Numbered from the stretch's first letter, positions 24,122 through 36,620 are shown. The stretch is DNA of 64,000 bases from Oenanthe sinensis (GCA_028671895.1 JAPMAC010000209.1:19924501-19988500), one strand, 5' to 3'. Made by a program: numbers and translations. The notes: a model not told the origin generated them from the letters alone.

Positions 24122-25339
24122 TGTTAGGTCCAAAAGTATTGTAGAGGGGGGGGGGTGAATACAATTGTTTTGAATAATTAGAGAAAATGAAATAAATGCA
24201 GGTAATAAATGATGACACAGAATTTCAAGAATATATCATTATATTCATTGAAGAATTTGCTACAACATTCATAAAAGCATCATAATCAGTTGAACAATAA
24301 ATACAGCAATTAAGGCTTGATTCAACTGATTCTCTCTCACTTTCTTTTTACAGTAAATGCTCTTTTTTTAAAATATACTGTAGAAAATACAGAGATTGCT
24401 AAAAGTCACTTTACAAATAAAACAAAGTGCTGCTTTTATAATGTCGTGTAAACTTGATCTTGTCCTTTTTGTGTACGTGGCCCAATCAGGACTCGTCAAC
24501 AAAAAGTACTTTCCAACCACTCTGGATCAACCGTTCACAATAAGCCACTTGCCCCTTGAACATTAAATGCTACATATCGACCCGCATCTCGATCTAGGCC
24601 TGGCCCATCTCGATCTCAATCTTGGTTGACAATCTCGATCTCGATCTGTGAAAATCTCGATCTCGATCTATGAGAATCTCGATCTCTATCTCGATCTGCC
24701 GTGGATAGAGATTTGCCTTGTAATGTTTTACTTCAATTATAAATCTCGACCCGCATCTTGATCTGCTGTGGATCGACATTTGCCTTAGCAAATATGCACT
24801 CATCCAATGTTGACCTTCTTTAGTGACTAATTGTGGATTAACCTTTATGAGCAAGTTTCCCTAGCTTCTTCAATTTCTTTTCCTCACTCAATTCAAATGA
24901 GATCTTCTATTACTGACATGAACTTGCCTCCAATGTCCTGACACTTGATGCAATGGTCTGGTTCATAAGTGACTAGTCTTGTAGGGGTTCTTGCTTCTGA
25001 ATGTCAGTTCTCATTTATTGATTAACATTTACATTATCCAGATGTTGATATACATTACATGAAATCACTTTGGTCTTCTTGATACTTCTTTGACATTAAT
25101 TTGATTCTCCATTAGATAAGTGAGGGCATGAGCAATACTGAAATTGAACTTCTTCTCACTTATGCATCCTTGATTAACCAAATTAGTTACTTGTAGTTAC
25201 CAAGTATCATTACCATTTCTTCAGTTGATTGATTCCATGTGCTTCTTCAGTTTCTCTTGTTTTTGCTGTTGTTTTATCTTTTACCTAGTTGAGTTACATA
25301 GTAATTAAGTGTTACAAGTTAGTACACCTATGCCTTTCA
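24122..25339 (-). repeat. 5' LTR of element 1
   Basis: TGTTAGGT...CTTTCA termini, 1,218 bp, nearly identical to the 3' LTR. The U3 array (about 24,570-24,720) keeps two of the 22-bp ATCTCGATC units. A TATA-like TTATAAAA on the minus strand is at 24,434-24,441, about 130 bp downstream of the array. The G-run near the LTR end is nine bases here and seven in the 3' LTR. CTTCA follows at 25,340. Confidence 0.92.
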
Positions 25340-25344
25340 CTTCA

Positions 25345-25783
25345 TTCTCTGTTATTCACTGATGCTTGAACATATAAATGAACTTCTTTAAGTGAGTATT
25401 GCTTCAAGACTGCAACTGTCTTCTTTAACCTTTGTCTTTGCCCTTCTAGATTCCTATGCTTCGAACACTCTCTATCTTCAATCAATGATGGTATACTGAA
25501 ATCTTCATTTAACACTTCTATACTGAATCTTCAACACTTCTGAAACCCTGAAAGTCTTCAACCATTATTCTTCACTGAGGCTTGAATATATTAATGAACT
25601 TCTCACAATGACCTATAGTAGACTTCAAAACTTCAAAATATACTTCTAATGTCTTGATTCACTGTATTTGCCTTGTCTTCATTTATTCCTAATTTCTGTG
25701 TAGGCGTAGTATTATTTACCTGTCATGTTCTAGTGTTGAGTTCTCTTGATTACTCTTCATACAGCTTCTTAATCTCACCAACA
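25345..25783 (-). repeat. 3' LTR of copia element 3, second part
   Basis: This continues the LTR interrupted at 10,632 and ends CTCACCAACA at 25,783, immediately before a polypurine tract (minus strand AAATAGGGGGAGAT, 25,784-25,797). CTTCA at 25,340-25,344 is the second target-site copy of element 1. On the minus strand this is the upstream (U3) end of the LTR. Confidence 0.75.
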
Positions 25784-28700
25784 ATCTCCCCCTATTTGAT
25801 TGTTAAACTTAGCAAACAAATCCCATAGAGAGGATACCTCAACTAACAACTAGAAAAAGTAATAGTTCGGGACTTGTAAATAATGCTACTGGTTTTTTGG
25901 ATCAGATTCTGCATTTCCAGATTTCTTGTGTAACTGAAATGAACGATATTTGTTCCTCTAGCACTGAACTGATATTCATGTAGTGTCATCTTCATTTCTA
26001 TCTGTTTGAGCTCTCTCTGCGTCAAAATCCTTCATAGTTTGAACTTGAAGAACTTATCATGAACAGAGTTTCATAAGAATCAATATTCCCGGGAACGTCT
26101 TCAATAGAACATAAAACATAGCTCAAGTAATGTTCTTCCCCTGAGAATGTGATTCTTCTTCTCTATCTTCTTCTCCTCTTTAAATGATCAATAGAAGTGT
26201 CAATTCTTTTCTGTACATCCCACTTGGATGAGGTATCCTCTACTGATAACTCCTTTCAAGTATATGATACAGTTTCTTGATTCTCTCAAATTCTGTTCTT
26301 TCCCATAAGGATCTGAAGATAAGATTTTCTTCTTTTTCTTGTATAAATTCTCCCCCTAAGGATATTAACTTCTACTAAGGATACGAAGATAAGACTATAT
26401 TAACTTCTTCTTTTTCTTCTTTTTCTTACTAAATTTACCCCTTTAGTTGAGGAATCCTTCAATGGCCCATGATTCAAATGGCTTGTCTTCCAAAGAAGGT
26501 ACTCGTCTGTCATTGATTAGGAATACATAGTAGCTTTTCTTTCAGAAGTAGCAAGTAGCAAGGGTAAGAGTTTGGTCTATGGTTTCCTCACTTCTACTAC
26601 ATTCTGTTAGTGTTTACACTAAAGTGTTGAGCATTTTAAAGTGTTTCACTCTTTCTCTCCCTAGCTCTCACTCAAGTGTATCTCTCCCTCACTTTCACTT
26701 AAGTGTTTCTCTCTCTCACTTTCACTCTGCATTCCAAATATAGCCTTCTATACCTGCAAGTGAAATCTATTAATTTATTTATATTGTCATCACCTGATTC
26801 TTCAGAATGAACTGAATCACTATCAAGTAGAGAATTGCCTTGTGGAGGTGTTCTTCATCAATCATGCATAAGCACTGTCTCATCACCAGACTCAATAGAA
26901 ATTGTTAAATCACTGTCTAGTGGAGCCTCATCTCTTTGAAATGGGTTATCCCAAGATTTTAAAATCTGTTAGGGAATCCTGCCTTGTTCTATCAAGGAGT
27001 TGCCTCACACCTTCTCCGTAAACGGGAGGTGGACATTCCTTTTCAGGATCTGGAAATGTTCCTTCCAGGAGGGGTGACGTAGTAGGCGATGTAATGAATG
27101 GAAATTTAGAGCCTACATTTCCCTCGTAACCCTGTGATAGAAATTTTGTATAAAATACCCTACTTGACTCATCCGAAGAATTTTTGTCAAGCAGTTGCCT
27201 CTCAAGCCCAGATAAATCTGAACAAGAGATCTCCCTTTCGGGATGCAGAAGATTAACTTCTGTTTCAGGTAGATACTTGGACAATGTAATGCATGGCTAG
27301 AGTCCGTATCTCCTCTGAATGCCTATACCTCTCACTGTGCATGCCTTGCAATGTGTTCATAGAATTTATCTATTTAGGCTTACCATCAGCGTAAGTTCCA
27401 GTGGTGTGCTTAACTCATTACAAGATGCTCCGACTGACGAGCGAATTTCAATGGACTCACCATGTTGAAAGAATGATTCCAGAGACAGTTTAATTGCCTT
27501 TTAAGCTCTGCATCCTTTTGAGAAGATGCAGATGAGCTTACAGTTACATCAGTTTATATACTACTTTGTTTCTCAGGAGGTAGAGTTGTGGGTGCACTTC
27601 CGACTTCATCCTTATTTACTGCATCAAGTGTAGTTCCTCCCTAATCAACCTCTAACTAACATGTGTTACTTATATCTCCAGTGGTTAATATATGGAAGTG
27701 GATGAATTAGTGTTTGGTACTAAGGCCTGGGTAAGAAATTGATGGGTTTTCAACCTCTTGGCCAGCTTCTAAAGCCACTGGGGGCTAAACGGATAGAATC
27801 AACAAAAGATAAATAAATAATCACCTTAACATTCCAAAACATGTTTTTCAACTCAAAGAGAAGGAAAAATATAAGAAGGAATGGTAATTGATTGCATTAA
27901 AGCACTTTTAATAAAAGATTTTTGTCGAATCTAAAGATTTATCATTTAAGAGCATAATACGAAATTTTCTTTAAGATATTTATCCCATAATATAACGCGA
28001 GAAAGTGTATCAGAGAAAAATTCTATCCCTTATGAATTTTTTATAAGGAAAACTTCCCATAATAAAACGCAGGAATTTATACCAAAGAAGAAATTCAACT
28101 CTCTTACCAAATTATATCTCGATAAAATGACTCATTTTCTTTAAAACCTAAGATTGTATGTTTTGAAAATAGTTTCGCTAAACATCCTTATCAGATAGAG
28201 GACTATGATTTTCTTACTCATAATATAATTATGATTTACATCATTTTCGTCCACCTGATAGTGTCCCCATCTTAAAATAAAAACATGACAATTGGGGTGA
28301 ATGTATGCTTAACAATACAGTACAAGGCCTTCAAAGCAATAACCACTATTTTGGTACTATGAATCAATGTGAAACATACATTGAAACAAGCGTGTAAAAA
28401 TGAATCATTATACAAATGGTTGATACCTTGAAGTAAAAACAATTTCTCCAAATAAAATAGCAGTCACAAAGTTTCTGCCACTTTAAAAGGAAAAATTAAG
28501 AGAGAAAATGATTTTAAAAATATAGCATTTAAAACCAGTTTTTGAGAGAGGATAAAAGATTTTGAGATTTAGAAAAAGATTATCCTCAAAAAAAAATTGA
28601 TTCACACCCTAGGTTTGGGAAAATAAAGCAGGGCTGTAAATTAAAAGATTTTCAAAAGAGAATTTTTGAAAAAGAATTTTAATATTTTCTTCTTTAAAAC

Positions 28701-28971
28701 TGATAGAGAAATGAATATATCTTTGAATAAAATGTTTTGAGAAAGAATCAGATAAGAAATTCTTTTTAATACATTCAAGTTTAAAATTCAGTTAAAGAAA
28801 GAAAACTAAATATACTAATACTAATGGCTTTTTCAAAACCCATTTTTTACTAAGAATTAAGACTAAGAAAATTCATTAGTATCAATATATCACAATTATT
28901 TTGTAATAAAATATTATTCAATTATCATAGAGTAATAAGAGAGAATATTTATACTATAAATAATCATGCTA
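25784..28971 (-). pseudogene. Element 3 third-ORF relic and spacer
   Basis: From the polypurine tract rightward the minus strand holds heavily decayed coding sequence. The longest open piece is 26,946-27,284 (112 codons, acidic and polar, with SDLSGLERQLLDKNSSDESS and GVRQLLDRTRQDS). Its position before the polypurine tract matches ORF3 of element 1, but the sequence is too worn for residue-level alignment. From about 27,790 to 28,971 it is AT-rich with no recognisable coding, in the position of a pol-ORF3 spacer. The remainder of element 3 is cut off by the LTR starting at 28,972. Confidence 0.45.
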
Positions 28972-30074
28972 TGTTATTTCCGAGAACTATGCCAATATTT
29001 GTAGAAAAGAAGGTTGAATACAAATATTAAAACTTTTCTTTATTTTAATATTTATTACTGATGTTAGAGAATTAGAGTGAATGTATTTTAACAACTTAAA
29101 GACTGAAAATTAAATATAACAAAGAGATTTAAAATTACTGATGGATTGGTTTTTTCATCAGTGTATATTTTTGCTCAATGTTTCTAGGTTAAAATAAACC
29201 TACCTTCGTTTTACAAAGTTAGAAGATAAACGAACTGTTCTTACAAAGTGCTCTAAGGCTGAACAGTTGATTTAAGAAAAATAGTCTAACTTCTACTCTT
29301 CTAACAATGCTAACACACTTGTTTATATACTACAAGTGTGTTTTTACAATTCCTATTTCAGTATTGTTTCTATCAAACTTCCTTTTACCTTTTTCCAATT
29401 CTAGAAAACAGGTTTGAAAGATAGCTACAAATTGAGTCTTCACAGTCATCATAGACTGTCTTCCATAGGTGTGCTTTTGTCCTCTGGATCTACAACAGAT
29501 AGTCCTTCTCTATTGTCTCAATCAATTGATAATTTGTTGTTAAGCATATCAATTGATCCATCCTTTAATCCATAAACTGATGTTCTTATTCGATTGATCT
29601 TTATATCCATCGATTGATAAATGATGACTTATCGATTGATAGATGTTATCAATCGATGGGTCCTCACATCAGTTGATGGTCTTCAATACTTGACTTGGCT
29701 TCTTCGATTGATCTCCTATCCATCGATGCTTCAATATCAATCGATCATCCTTCACTTGTGCAATTTTCTGTCTTCAAATAATTACAATTTGACAGTTTAA
29801 TTTACACATCAATTGATGATCTATATCAATCGACTCTAACATCAATTGATGAGAATAATATAAATTTATTTACAACTTATCGATTTAAATAGACTAAGTA
29901 CACCTATGTTACAGTCCAAATTATCAGTTGATTCATATAAACACTTCAACTGATAAATGGTTTCCTGATCAATTGATATTTATAACTTTCATATCAATTG
30001 ATCAGTTACATCAAATAAAATTTCTATGATTCTAAGATTAATGTTATCATCAAATTACATGTAAATTCCTAACA
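28972..30074 (-). repeat. 3' LTR of copia element 4
   Basis: TGTTATTT...CCTAACA termini, 1,103 bp. The polypurine tract (minus strand AAATAAGGGGAAAT) abuts at 30,075. Near the outer end is the GAAGGTTGAATAC word shared in form with the other copia LTRs here. A TATA-like GTATATAAAC on the minus strand lies at 29,321-29,330, about 190 bp downstream of the ATCRATTGAT array. There is no coding content. Confidence 0.7.
29515..30005 (-). repeat. U3 repeat array of element 4 (ATCAATTGAT / ATCGATTGAT)
   Basis: At least fifteen copies of the palindromic ATCAATTGAT or variants (ATCGATTGAT, ATCAATCGAT, ATCAGTTGAT), irregularly spaced by 10-60 bp, and absent from the rest of the LTR. The array lies upstream of the TATA-like box in the element's direction. 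Confidence 0.8.
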
Positions 30075-31150
30075 ATTTCCCCTTATTTGTGTCTGTGATA
30101 TGAACAAACATAAATCTACTTGATGATAACAAAACCCCTAATTATTTTCATTCAGATATAATCAAGAAATTTAAGTAGCACTTTGAGACTTTGAAAGTAC
30201 CAGATTGATGAATAACTTCTGCAAGCTGCTTCATTGTCTTCACCATCTTCATAATTCAATTAGCTTCTCTTCCTTCTCTTCTCGGCATTTTCCTTTAGTT
30301 TTCTCATGAAAGAACTCCTCAAAATTGCTTCATCTCTGTCAGTTTCCCCAAGTTGCCTCATAAGGTAATGTATATCTTCATCTGTGATTTTGTCCAGATA
30401 TTTACAGATATCAAAGAACTTTGTGTTGCCCTCCACATCTATAAAAATCATTGCATACTTTGGCTCAAACACCACCTTTTTGACTTGAGACTTTTATAGC
30501 TTAAGAGGTGAATCAGGTTCATCTTCTGCCTTTGATCTCCTTAGCATCGAAATTTGTTATTGAATTTCCTGAGCAATTGTAGTGTTGAGTTTGTACTTTC
30601 CGTTGAGTAGAGGAAGGATGGTCTTCAGAACATTGTAGTTTTGCTTCATTATTACCTTCAATGAATAAGTAATCTTCACTCCATTTTCATATTCCAACCT
30701 CATAGATTCTTCTTGGTTAGAGGTTGCAGTGTGAGTCCTTACTCCAATAAACCCTTTTTCATTGATCACTGGTATTCCATTCATATCATATCCTTCAATT
30801 GTAACCTCCTCCTCGATTTCCTCTTGTTTACTCTGGAGGTTTTCCTGAACCACTCTTTCTTGAATAGAACTTGACCTTTTCTTAGCCATAGCTATTTTCC
30901 TCTTTTCTTCAGTGGTTGCTCCATTAATTGATCTTCCATGTTCCATTCCATTTTCATTTGCCTTACTATTTCTTCATTCTTCTTTTTTCTTCTTGCAGCA
31001 TTTGACAATCCTGATGAAATGGCTCATTGAAGAAGCTTCTGGCCAACTGGCTCTTTCCTTCTCTTTTCTTCTTCAATCATTATGGATTTGCCCTTTTTCT
31101 TCTCTTCAAGGGCTTCAAGATCAATTCTTAGAAAGGCTTCTGCATTTGAA
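30075..31150 (-). pseudogene. Element 4 third-ORF C-terminal relic
   Basis: Two open pieces on the minus strand, 30,557-30,946 (129 codons, Lys/Glu-rich start, then EVTIEGYDMNGIPVINEKGF) and 30,260-30,475 (71 codons, FFDICKYLDKITDEDIHYLMRQL and a basic end KRRKRS). Lys/Glu-rich coding-like sequence continues upstream to about 31,150. Position before the polypurine tract and the basic tail match ORF3 of element 1. The stops and frame changes make it a relic. At about 31,150 the coding strand switches to the element 5 relic. Confidence 0.55.
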
Positions 31151-31154
31151 TTGC

Positions 31155-32120
31155 TCAACTATTGGTTAAAGGCTATATCAAGTGAATTTCTGAACAAGAG
31201 GTCTTTGAATGAGTTCTTTGCTCTGAAGCAGAAGATCAGAATCCATGAATCCTCTGAGAATGAATAGATGGCAGAAATAATTGAAAAGCTAATGGAAAAG
31301 GCAGAACCAGAAATTCAACAGGATCCATATCAAGTTAGATATTTTAAAGACAGATTTCTTCAGATATTGAGACTGGATCATGAAGCATTGTCGTACTACT
31401 CACTCAGACGATTGAAGTTTGTTGAGGACTTGATAAGAGGAAAAGGGTTCAGAAATCCTGAAAAGTAGAAAGCAGCAGAAACAATCTTTGCTTACAGGTT
31501 AAACATCTCCGAGGCTCTAGGAAGAGATATTGAGAACATGAAAATAATTGATCCATCAAAGGGTACTCAACCTAGAGAACCTTTCAGAGCTGATCTGGGT
31601 GATGAACACATGTTTGATATATCAAAAGAAGTGTCAAAAGAAGAAGCAACAGAACCAAGTTTTGAGTCTATGGAAGCAAGAAAACAATGGTCATTACCAA
31701 TCCATTAAGAGTGATTTACTCAAACAGAAATGAAAGTGAAAGAGAAATCGAAATGAGTAGAATCAGAAATGAAAATTCTAAAGTCATTGGAAGAATTTCG
31801 GAAAAACTCAGGAACTCTATAAATCCTAAAGACAAGATCGTGCTACGAGAAGTAGAAGAAGCCTGCATGGACAAAGTGTTATGAGAAGATCAAATGATTA
31901 CAAATCGGGTGGATGTCAGTCCAAACAGAGTTATGGTGCAAAGGTGGACTCAGCAACTAAGTTTCAAATTCAGTGAATTGAAAAGATTCAGGAATATGCC
32001 ACTGCTACAACTTATCTTTGATCAACTGCAATATCCAAAGCCAAGAAATCTTCTAGAATGAGAGGATCACGACATTGTCAGAAGGAGAATAACAAAGGTT
32101 CAAGAATGAAGAAACAAATA
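31155..32120 (+). pseudogene. Element 5 third-ORF relic
   Basis: Plus-strand pieces: NEFFALKQKIRIHESSENE, a stop, then 31,268-31,468 (IQQDPYQVRYFKDRFLQILRL, FVEDLIRGKGFRNPEK), and after another stop ETIFAYRLNISEALGRDI and further charged sequence to about 32,100. DPYQVRYFKDRFLQILRL corresponds to NPYQIRYVHDKVLRIVNL in ORF3 of element 1, with KGF following in both, so this is a third-ORF relic of the same family in the opposite orientation to its left neighbour. A polypurine tract at 32,310-32,323 and an LTR follow. Confidence 0.65.
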
Positions 32121-32323
32121 AAAATATTAGTTCAGGCTAAAGGAACAAACACATTCTTGTAACTTAGCTGTACTTGAAATCTGGAATTGTAATATTTAAT
32201 CCAAAATGTAATTAATTTTATTTACAGTCTTTCCACACTTTACTTTTTCTTAGATTGTTAGTTGAGTTATCCTCTTTTCTTTAGAATTTGCTTGTCGAAC
32301 TCTAATAATCAAATATGGGAGAT

Positions 32324-33708
32324 TGTAAAGCATAATATAACATATAATGTAATCGAGGATCTGTAACTCAACTAAAAGTAAAGGACTGGTAAATAATATT
32401 ATTATAATCACATGAATCTACAATGAAGAACATGCAATTACATGTATCAAGATATTTGATGGAATATTGAAGATCACTGAAAGAAGTTCATTACTATGAT
32501 CAAGCCTCAGTGAAGAATAAGTGATTCAGTGTTTCCGAAAGTATTAAAGATCAAGCAGTTAGTGTCAAAAGATTTCAGTGAAGACCAAAAGTAATAAAGG
32601 AATACAACAATCATGTCAATTGATTTAAAGGAGAATATGAAGATCAATGGAGTGTTAGTCACTTGTGAACCAGACCAGTGCACTAAGTGTCGGCACAAAG
32701 AATTTGATTAACATATTCATTATACAAGAAGAATTGATAGAAGCCAAGTATTCAAGCCAGAAGAATTCAAGTCAAGTAGTAAATAGTAGAAGAATTCGAC
32801 ACATGGCTTTTAAGGATGTCAAGATATTCCAAGTCATTGTACAAGGAAAGAAATTCGACACATGTATTACTTATGTGATGGAAATTATTCAAAGGCAAAT
32901 ACATGTGGGTAGAATTCGACACATAGGAAAACTATGTATAGAATTCGACACATGTGGTCAAAGTCATATTGCAAGGCTATGAAACTCGACACATGGAGTT
33001 CTTAAAGAGTGAAGAATTTTCTAAGTCATAACACATGACTTAGAATTGAACACATGCCTTCACATGGACAAGAAATCGACACATGAGCTCCTAGCATGAT
33101 GATAAATTTCTTAAGTCATATACATGGAAGCAAAATTCGACACATGGTTCTACAAGGCAGAAAAATTTGACACGTGGGTTGAATAACTTCAAAATGGCTA
33201 AGGCAAACATACAAGGCAATGAAAATCGACACGTATGAAAGAATGGATTATTTTCTAAGATCAATAGAGGATATCAATATTCGACACATAGAAAATTATC
33301 CAAGGGTCAACTCAAGTCAACACAGGAGAAGAAAATGTTGAAACATAAAATTGTATTTCACTTTATTATAAAGTCTACATATAAACAAAATATATTTTCA
33401 TTTTTAATGGAATTAGAACACAACACACACAAATAGATACAGCTTAGAGAGAGATGGAGAGAATACACCCAACCATTAAAGCTTGATTTATTTCTTGTTG
33501 TGAGATTCATTGTAGCTTATACATCTGTGTGAGAGTGTAGCACTTTGGGTTTATATAATACAAATTATATTCCCGGAGATTTTTCTTTTTGTTAAGAATC
33601 ATAACTGCTATACTTATTGCTCACCAACAACAGATCTATAAACATGAACCATTTTGGAAAAACTACCAATATCGTATTAAACCCTCCTACGATAGTTTGG
33701 ACCTAACA
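32324..33708 (+). repeat. 3' LTR of copia element 5
   Basis: It starts TGTAAAGC directly after AAATATGGGAGAT and ends with the typical ACCCTCCTACGATAGT...GGACCTAACA, 1,385 bp. TATA-like boxes are at 33,363-33,373 and 33,377-33,385, just downstream of the TTCGACACATG array. No coding content is recognisable. Confidence 0.7.
32790..33290 (+). repeat. U3 repeat array of element 5 (TTCGACACATG)
   Basis: About eleven copies of AATTCGACACATG or close variants, starting near 32,797, 32,850, 32,912, 32,941, 32,981, 33,042, 33,072, 33,132, 33,165, 33,222 and 33,275, all in the same orientation and 30-70 bp apart. The spacers also repeat words such as AAGTCAT and ACAAGG. The array ends about 75 bp before the first TATA-like box. 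Confidence 0.85.
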
Positions 33709-33789
33709 ATAGGATTTAATCATCCTAATTTAGAAATGATATTATTGGCCTCTTGTTTGAGTGAGACTATGAAATGCACGACTGTGCTC

Positions 33790-34615
33790 AAATATTAATT
33801 TGATTTTAATAGTCTACTCATCGATCAAGAAAATAAAGATTAAATTAGGAAGAGGATGACGTGAGACATGCCTTGATTTTAATCTACAATATCAAGATTA
33901 AATGGATTATATTACATAAAACATTATTCACGAAAGGCTTAATCAAATCACCGATTTTATTATTATTACTTGGGTAACAATGATTATTACTAGATGCCGT
34001 TCATTGTTTATAATTTTAATTAGATATTCAATTTGTTACCAACATAATAATAACCTATAGGGTCACACACAAAGAACGCTTGAAGGAGAAATAATTTAAA
34101 TTATGAATTTAAATTAAGTAAGTAATTTATTTTATTTATGATATTAATTAAGTATGACTTAATTAATTATATAAATAGAATAAATGTATTACTTAAACTA
34201 ATTCTAAAATTAGTAATTAATTAATTAAGTGAGACTTAATTAAATAATTTAGAATTTTTGATTAGTATTAATTATAATTGGATTATAATTAGAAAACTTA
34301 TTCCTCTCTCTATATAATCTCTTTATAGGCTGATTTAATAAGATATACATATTTTTACTAAAACCCTAGCTTTTTTTACTAAAAGTGTTCGTGTGGATAC
34401 CGTAGAGCATAGATCGCGAGAGCGGAATACGCGGTGATTAAATAAGCTTTAGACCTCCATTAATCTTCCATTAATGAATTGTTAAATCTTTTTAAGGAAT
34501 TTGTTCTTTATCTCTGAATTAAATCTTTTGTTTTCGCATGGATCCTGCGGAGGGTTTCGATTTATATTATGTTTTGTATTTTTTTTCCCGCTGCGTTTGT
34601 ACCTCGAAACCCATC
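33790..34615 (+). repeat. Probable copia LTR remnant
   Basis: The stretch has words common in another type of plant copia LTR: ACTTGGGTAACAATGA, GGGTCACACACAAAGAACG, a TATA-like CTATATAATC near 34,310, CGTGTGGATACCGTAGAG and a 3' part with GCGTTTGTACCTCGAAACCC. The termini are not clear, so the ends are approximate and I cannot tell a solo LTR from a truncated one. From 34,616 to 35,245 there is only AT-rich sequence. Confidence 0.4.
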
Positions 34616-35245
34616 AATTTTTCCTATGTGCCTACTTGATTAAAGCATGCTAGTATATATTACCTCTTTTCAGTATCCTACAATTATTTGTTAAATCCTT
34701 AGAATATGCAAGCCTTGTTGTTATATTTCTGGCCATAATTCCTTTTTTTGGTGAAAATTATGCTACACACCTAATTGTCGATATAAAATTATACATATAC
34801 AAATACATATTTTTATATGTTTTATATGATTTTTTTTTACATAAAGTATATGTCATATATTTACATATGCATCTATTTGTATTAGGTGATAGCTGATAAG
34901 AGTTTCTGCTTTTCATTTAATGAGCATGGAGGATTAACTGTACTTGTTAGTTAAATTTTCTGCATAAAGTACACTTCTGTGCACTATTTAGATCGACTGA
35001 TTGTGAACTATTCATGTACTTGTCTGCAGTTTTTGTGGAACTGTTCGTTCTTTATGTCAAATTCTCTACAGATTGTTGTTCTTTATTGCATTTTCTAAAC
35101 CTTCACTTAGCAACTATCACATATCTGTTCCAGGATATTAAATGCATGCAGTCTTTAGCCTCACTATGTGTTACATACAATTTATATGTATACATATGTG
35201 TTGTATCTATGTAAGTGTATATTCATAAATATGTCTGAACCTTAA

Positions 35246-36620
35246 TTGCCCTATATATATATTAATTGCATTCATATCTTGTGTCTTGCATTCTTAATAT
35301 ACCTTGTCTTCTTACTCTTAAAGACCATCTGCATTTATTTCTTGATTCTTCTTGTGTGTTCTTCCATTATGGAACCTGATAGTGATAATATAAATACTAC
35401 TCTTTGCGTTGGTCAGTCATCCACCATAGTCCCTTCAACCTTAAACTGTAAGAAAAGGAAGAAACCAAGAAAATAAGCCAATCATGTGTCCACCTTTGAT
35501 AACCCTGTTCCTAGGTCTATCAAAAAAAACTGTAACCAGGTTGTCTAATTCATTTAGATAAAAGAATTGAGTTATACCAAATGTTTTCTAGATCTAGTTG
35601 AGAACTTATCTTGTATTATCCCAATAGAAGAGTGTTTCCAAATATGGTAACTGAGTTCTATTAAAACATGAAAGTTAGGAATGGTGCAAACCATGAGGTA
35701 TTCGTCACATATGTGGTCAATGGGAAAACATTGTTGCTTGACCATGTTGAGTTGTGTAAGGCCCTCAAACTCTTGAATCTGACCAACCTAGACATCTTTA
35801 GCAATTTCACCTTCAATAAAATGGAGCTCAAACTCTATTTATCTGTGTTTTGTGAGGTTGAAGTACCTCATAATCTCTTTATTGAGGATAATGGAGTTTT
35901 ATATGAGCACTTTTCCCCCATTTTATAAAATCTGGCTTTGATCATGAGAGGCAATTTGTTTCCAAACACTAATGCTGACAAGCTTATGACATTTGCTGAA
36001 ATCAAGCTTATATATAAACTTGTCAATCAAAAGGTTAATTTTAATTTTGCTTATGTCATATTGCTTCAAATGATCAATGGCTTCAAAAAGGGGTTTATAT
36101 TCTATGGTTTCTTGCTCACTAAAGTATTTGAGTATTCTATGGTTTTTCTGGTCCTCCACCTCCTTTGACCTCTGATACTGTCAATGATGATGTTATTGTT
36201 CCATCCAATCCTCTTATTCCTAAGCCTATCTCTTTAACTGATCTTGAGAAGCAACTTCAGAGCCTTTAAGAAAGCCATACCAAGCTTGAAGATTTATGTA
36301 AGCTTCTTCAAAATGATGTCAAGGCCTTAGCTGAAAAACTTGAATTGACTGAAACAAAAATGGGGGTAGTGGTTTCCATCTTAGGTAACTCTGTCACTAG
36401 GGCCGGCAGAATTGATGATGGTCTATTTCAAATGGTGAATGCTCAACTAAGCATGATGGACCTTCCTTTTCTACCCTTGATAGAAGGTATCAACGATGCA
36501 CCCTCTAAGATGGCAGTTGGAAATGATGGGCCAGAAATAGTTGAGGAAACAAATGACATGGATACAGATGCTATGATTGCTGATGTTCCTAATGAATATG
36601 AGCTTGACCCCATAGCTTGA
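35246..36620 (+). pseudogene. Broken transposon ORF
   Basis: Plus-strand pieces in coding style, separated by stops: SIMEPDSDNINTTLCVGQSS with a basic KKRKKPRK; 35,668-35,928 (LLDHVELCKALKLLNLTNLD, VEVPHNLFIEDNG); 35,938-36,168 (MRGNLFPNTNADKLMTFAEI, FIFYGFLLTKVFEY); and 36,345-36,620 (acidic, after a Leu-rich coiled-coil stretch). The middle resembles the transposon-associated domain of plant retroelement third ORFs, where YGxFLTxxFEYF is a common end. It lies upstream of a polypurine tract and LTR, so it is probably the third ORF of the element ending at 43,356. From 36,621 to 38,182 I see only non-coding, AT-rich sequence. Confidence 0.45.

Larger units (their letters stand above)
10633..25339 (-). 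mobile_element. Element 1: complete 14.7-kb Sirevirus-like Ty1/copia retrotransposon
   Basis: Two near-identical LTRs (10,633-11,898 and 24,122-25,339) enclose, in minus-strand order, a primer site, gag (23,627-21,080), pol (21,101-17,758), a spacer with short repeats, and a long third ORF (16,521-12,361) before the polypurine tract. CTTCA duplications flank it. Domain order protease, integrase, RT, RNase H is copia. The large zinc-knuckle gag and the long ORF after pol are marks of the Sirevirus (SIRE/Maximus) group. The LTRs differ at roughly one to two dozen bases plus two 22-bp repeat units, so the insertion looks young. Gag and pol carry two frameshifts and two stops and ORF3 has three stops, so this copy cannot make intact proteins by ordinary decoding. 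Confidence 0.92.

Noticed and set aside
29515..30005. Possible origin or iteron cluster (ATCAATTGAT)
   Set aside because: It sits inside the U3 part of an LTR, next to a TATA-like box, in the same place as unrelated arrays in other LTRs.
35014..35476. Possible host gene first exon
   Set aside because: The hydrophobic ORF at 35,014 has no recognised domain, and the following pieces look like a broken transposon ORF upstream of a polypurine tract.
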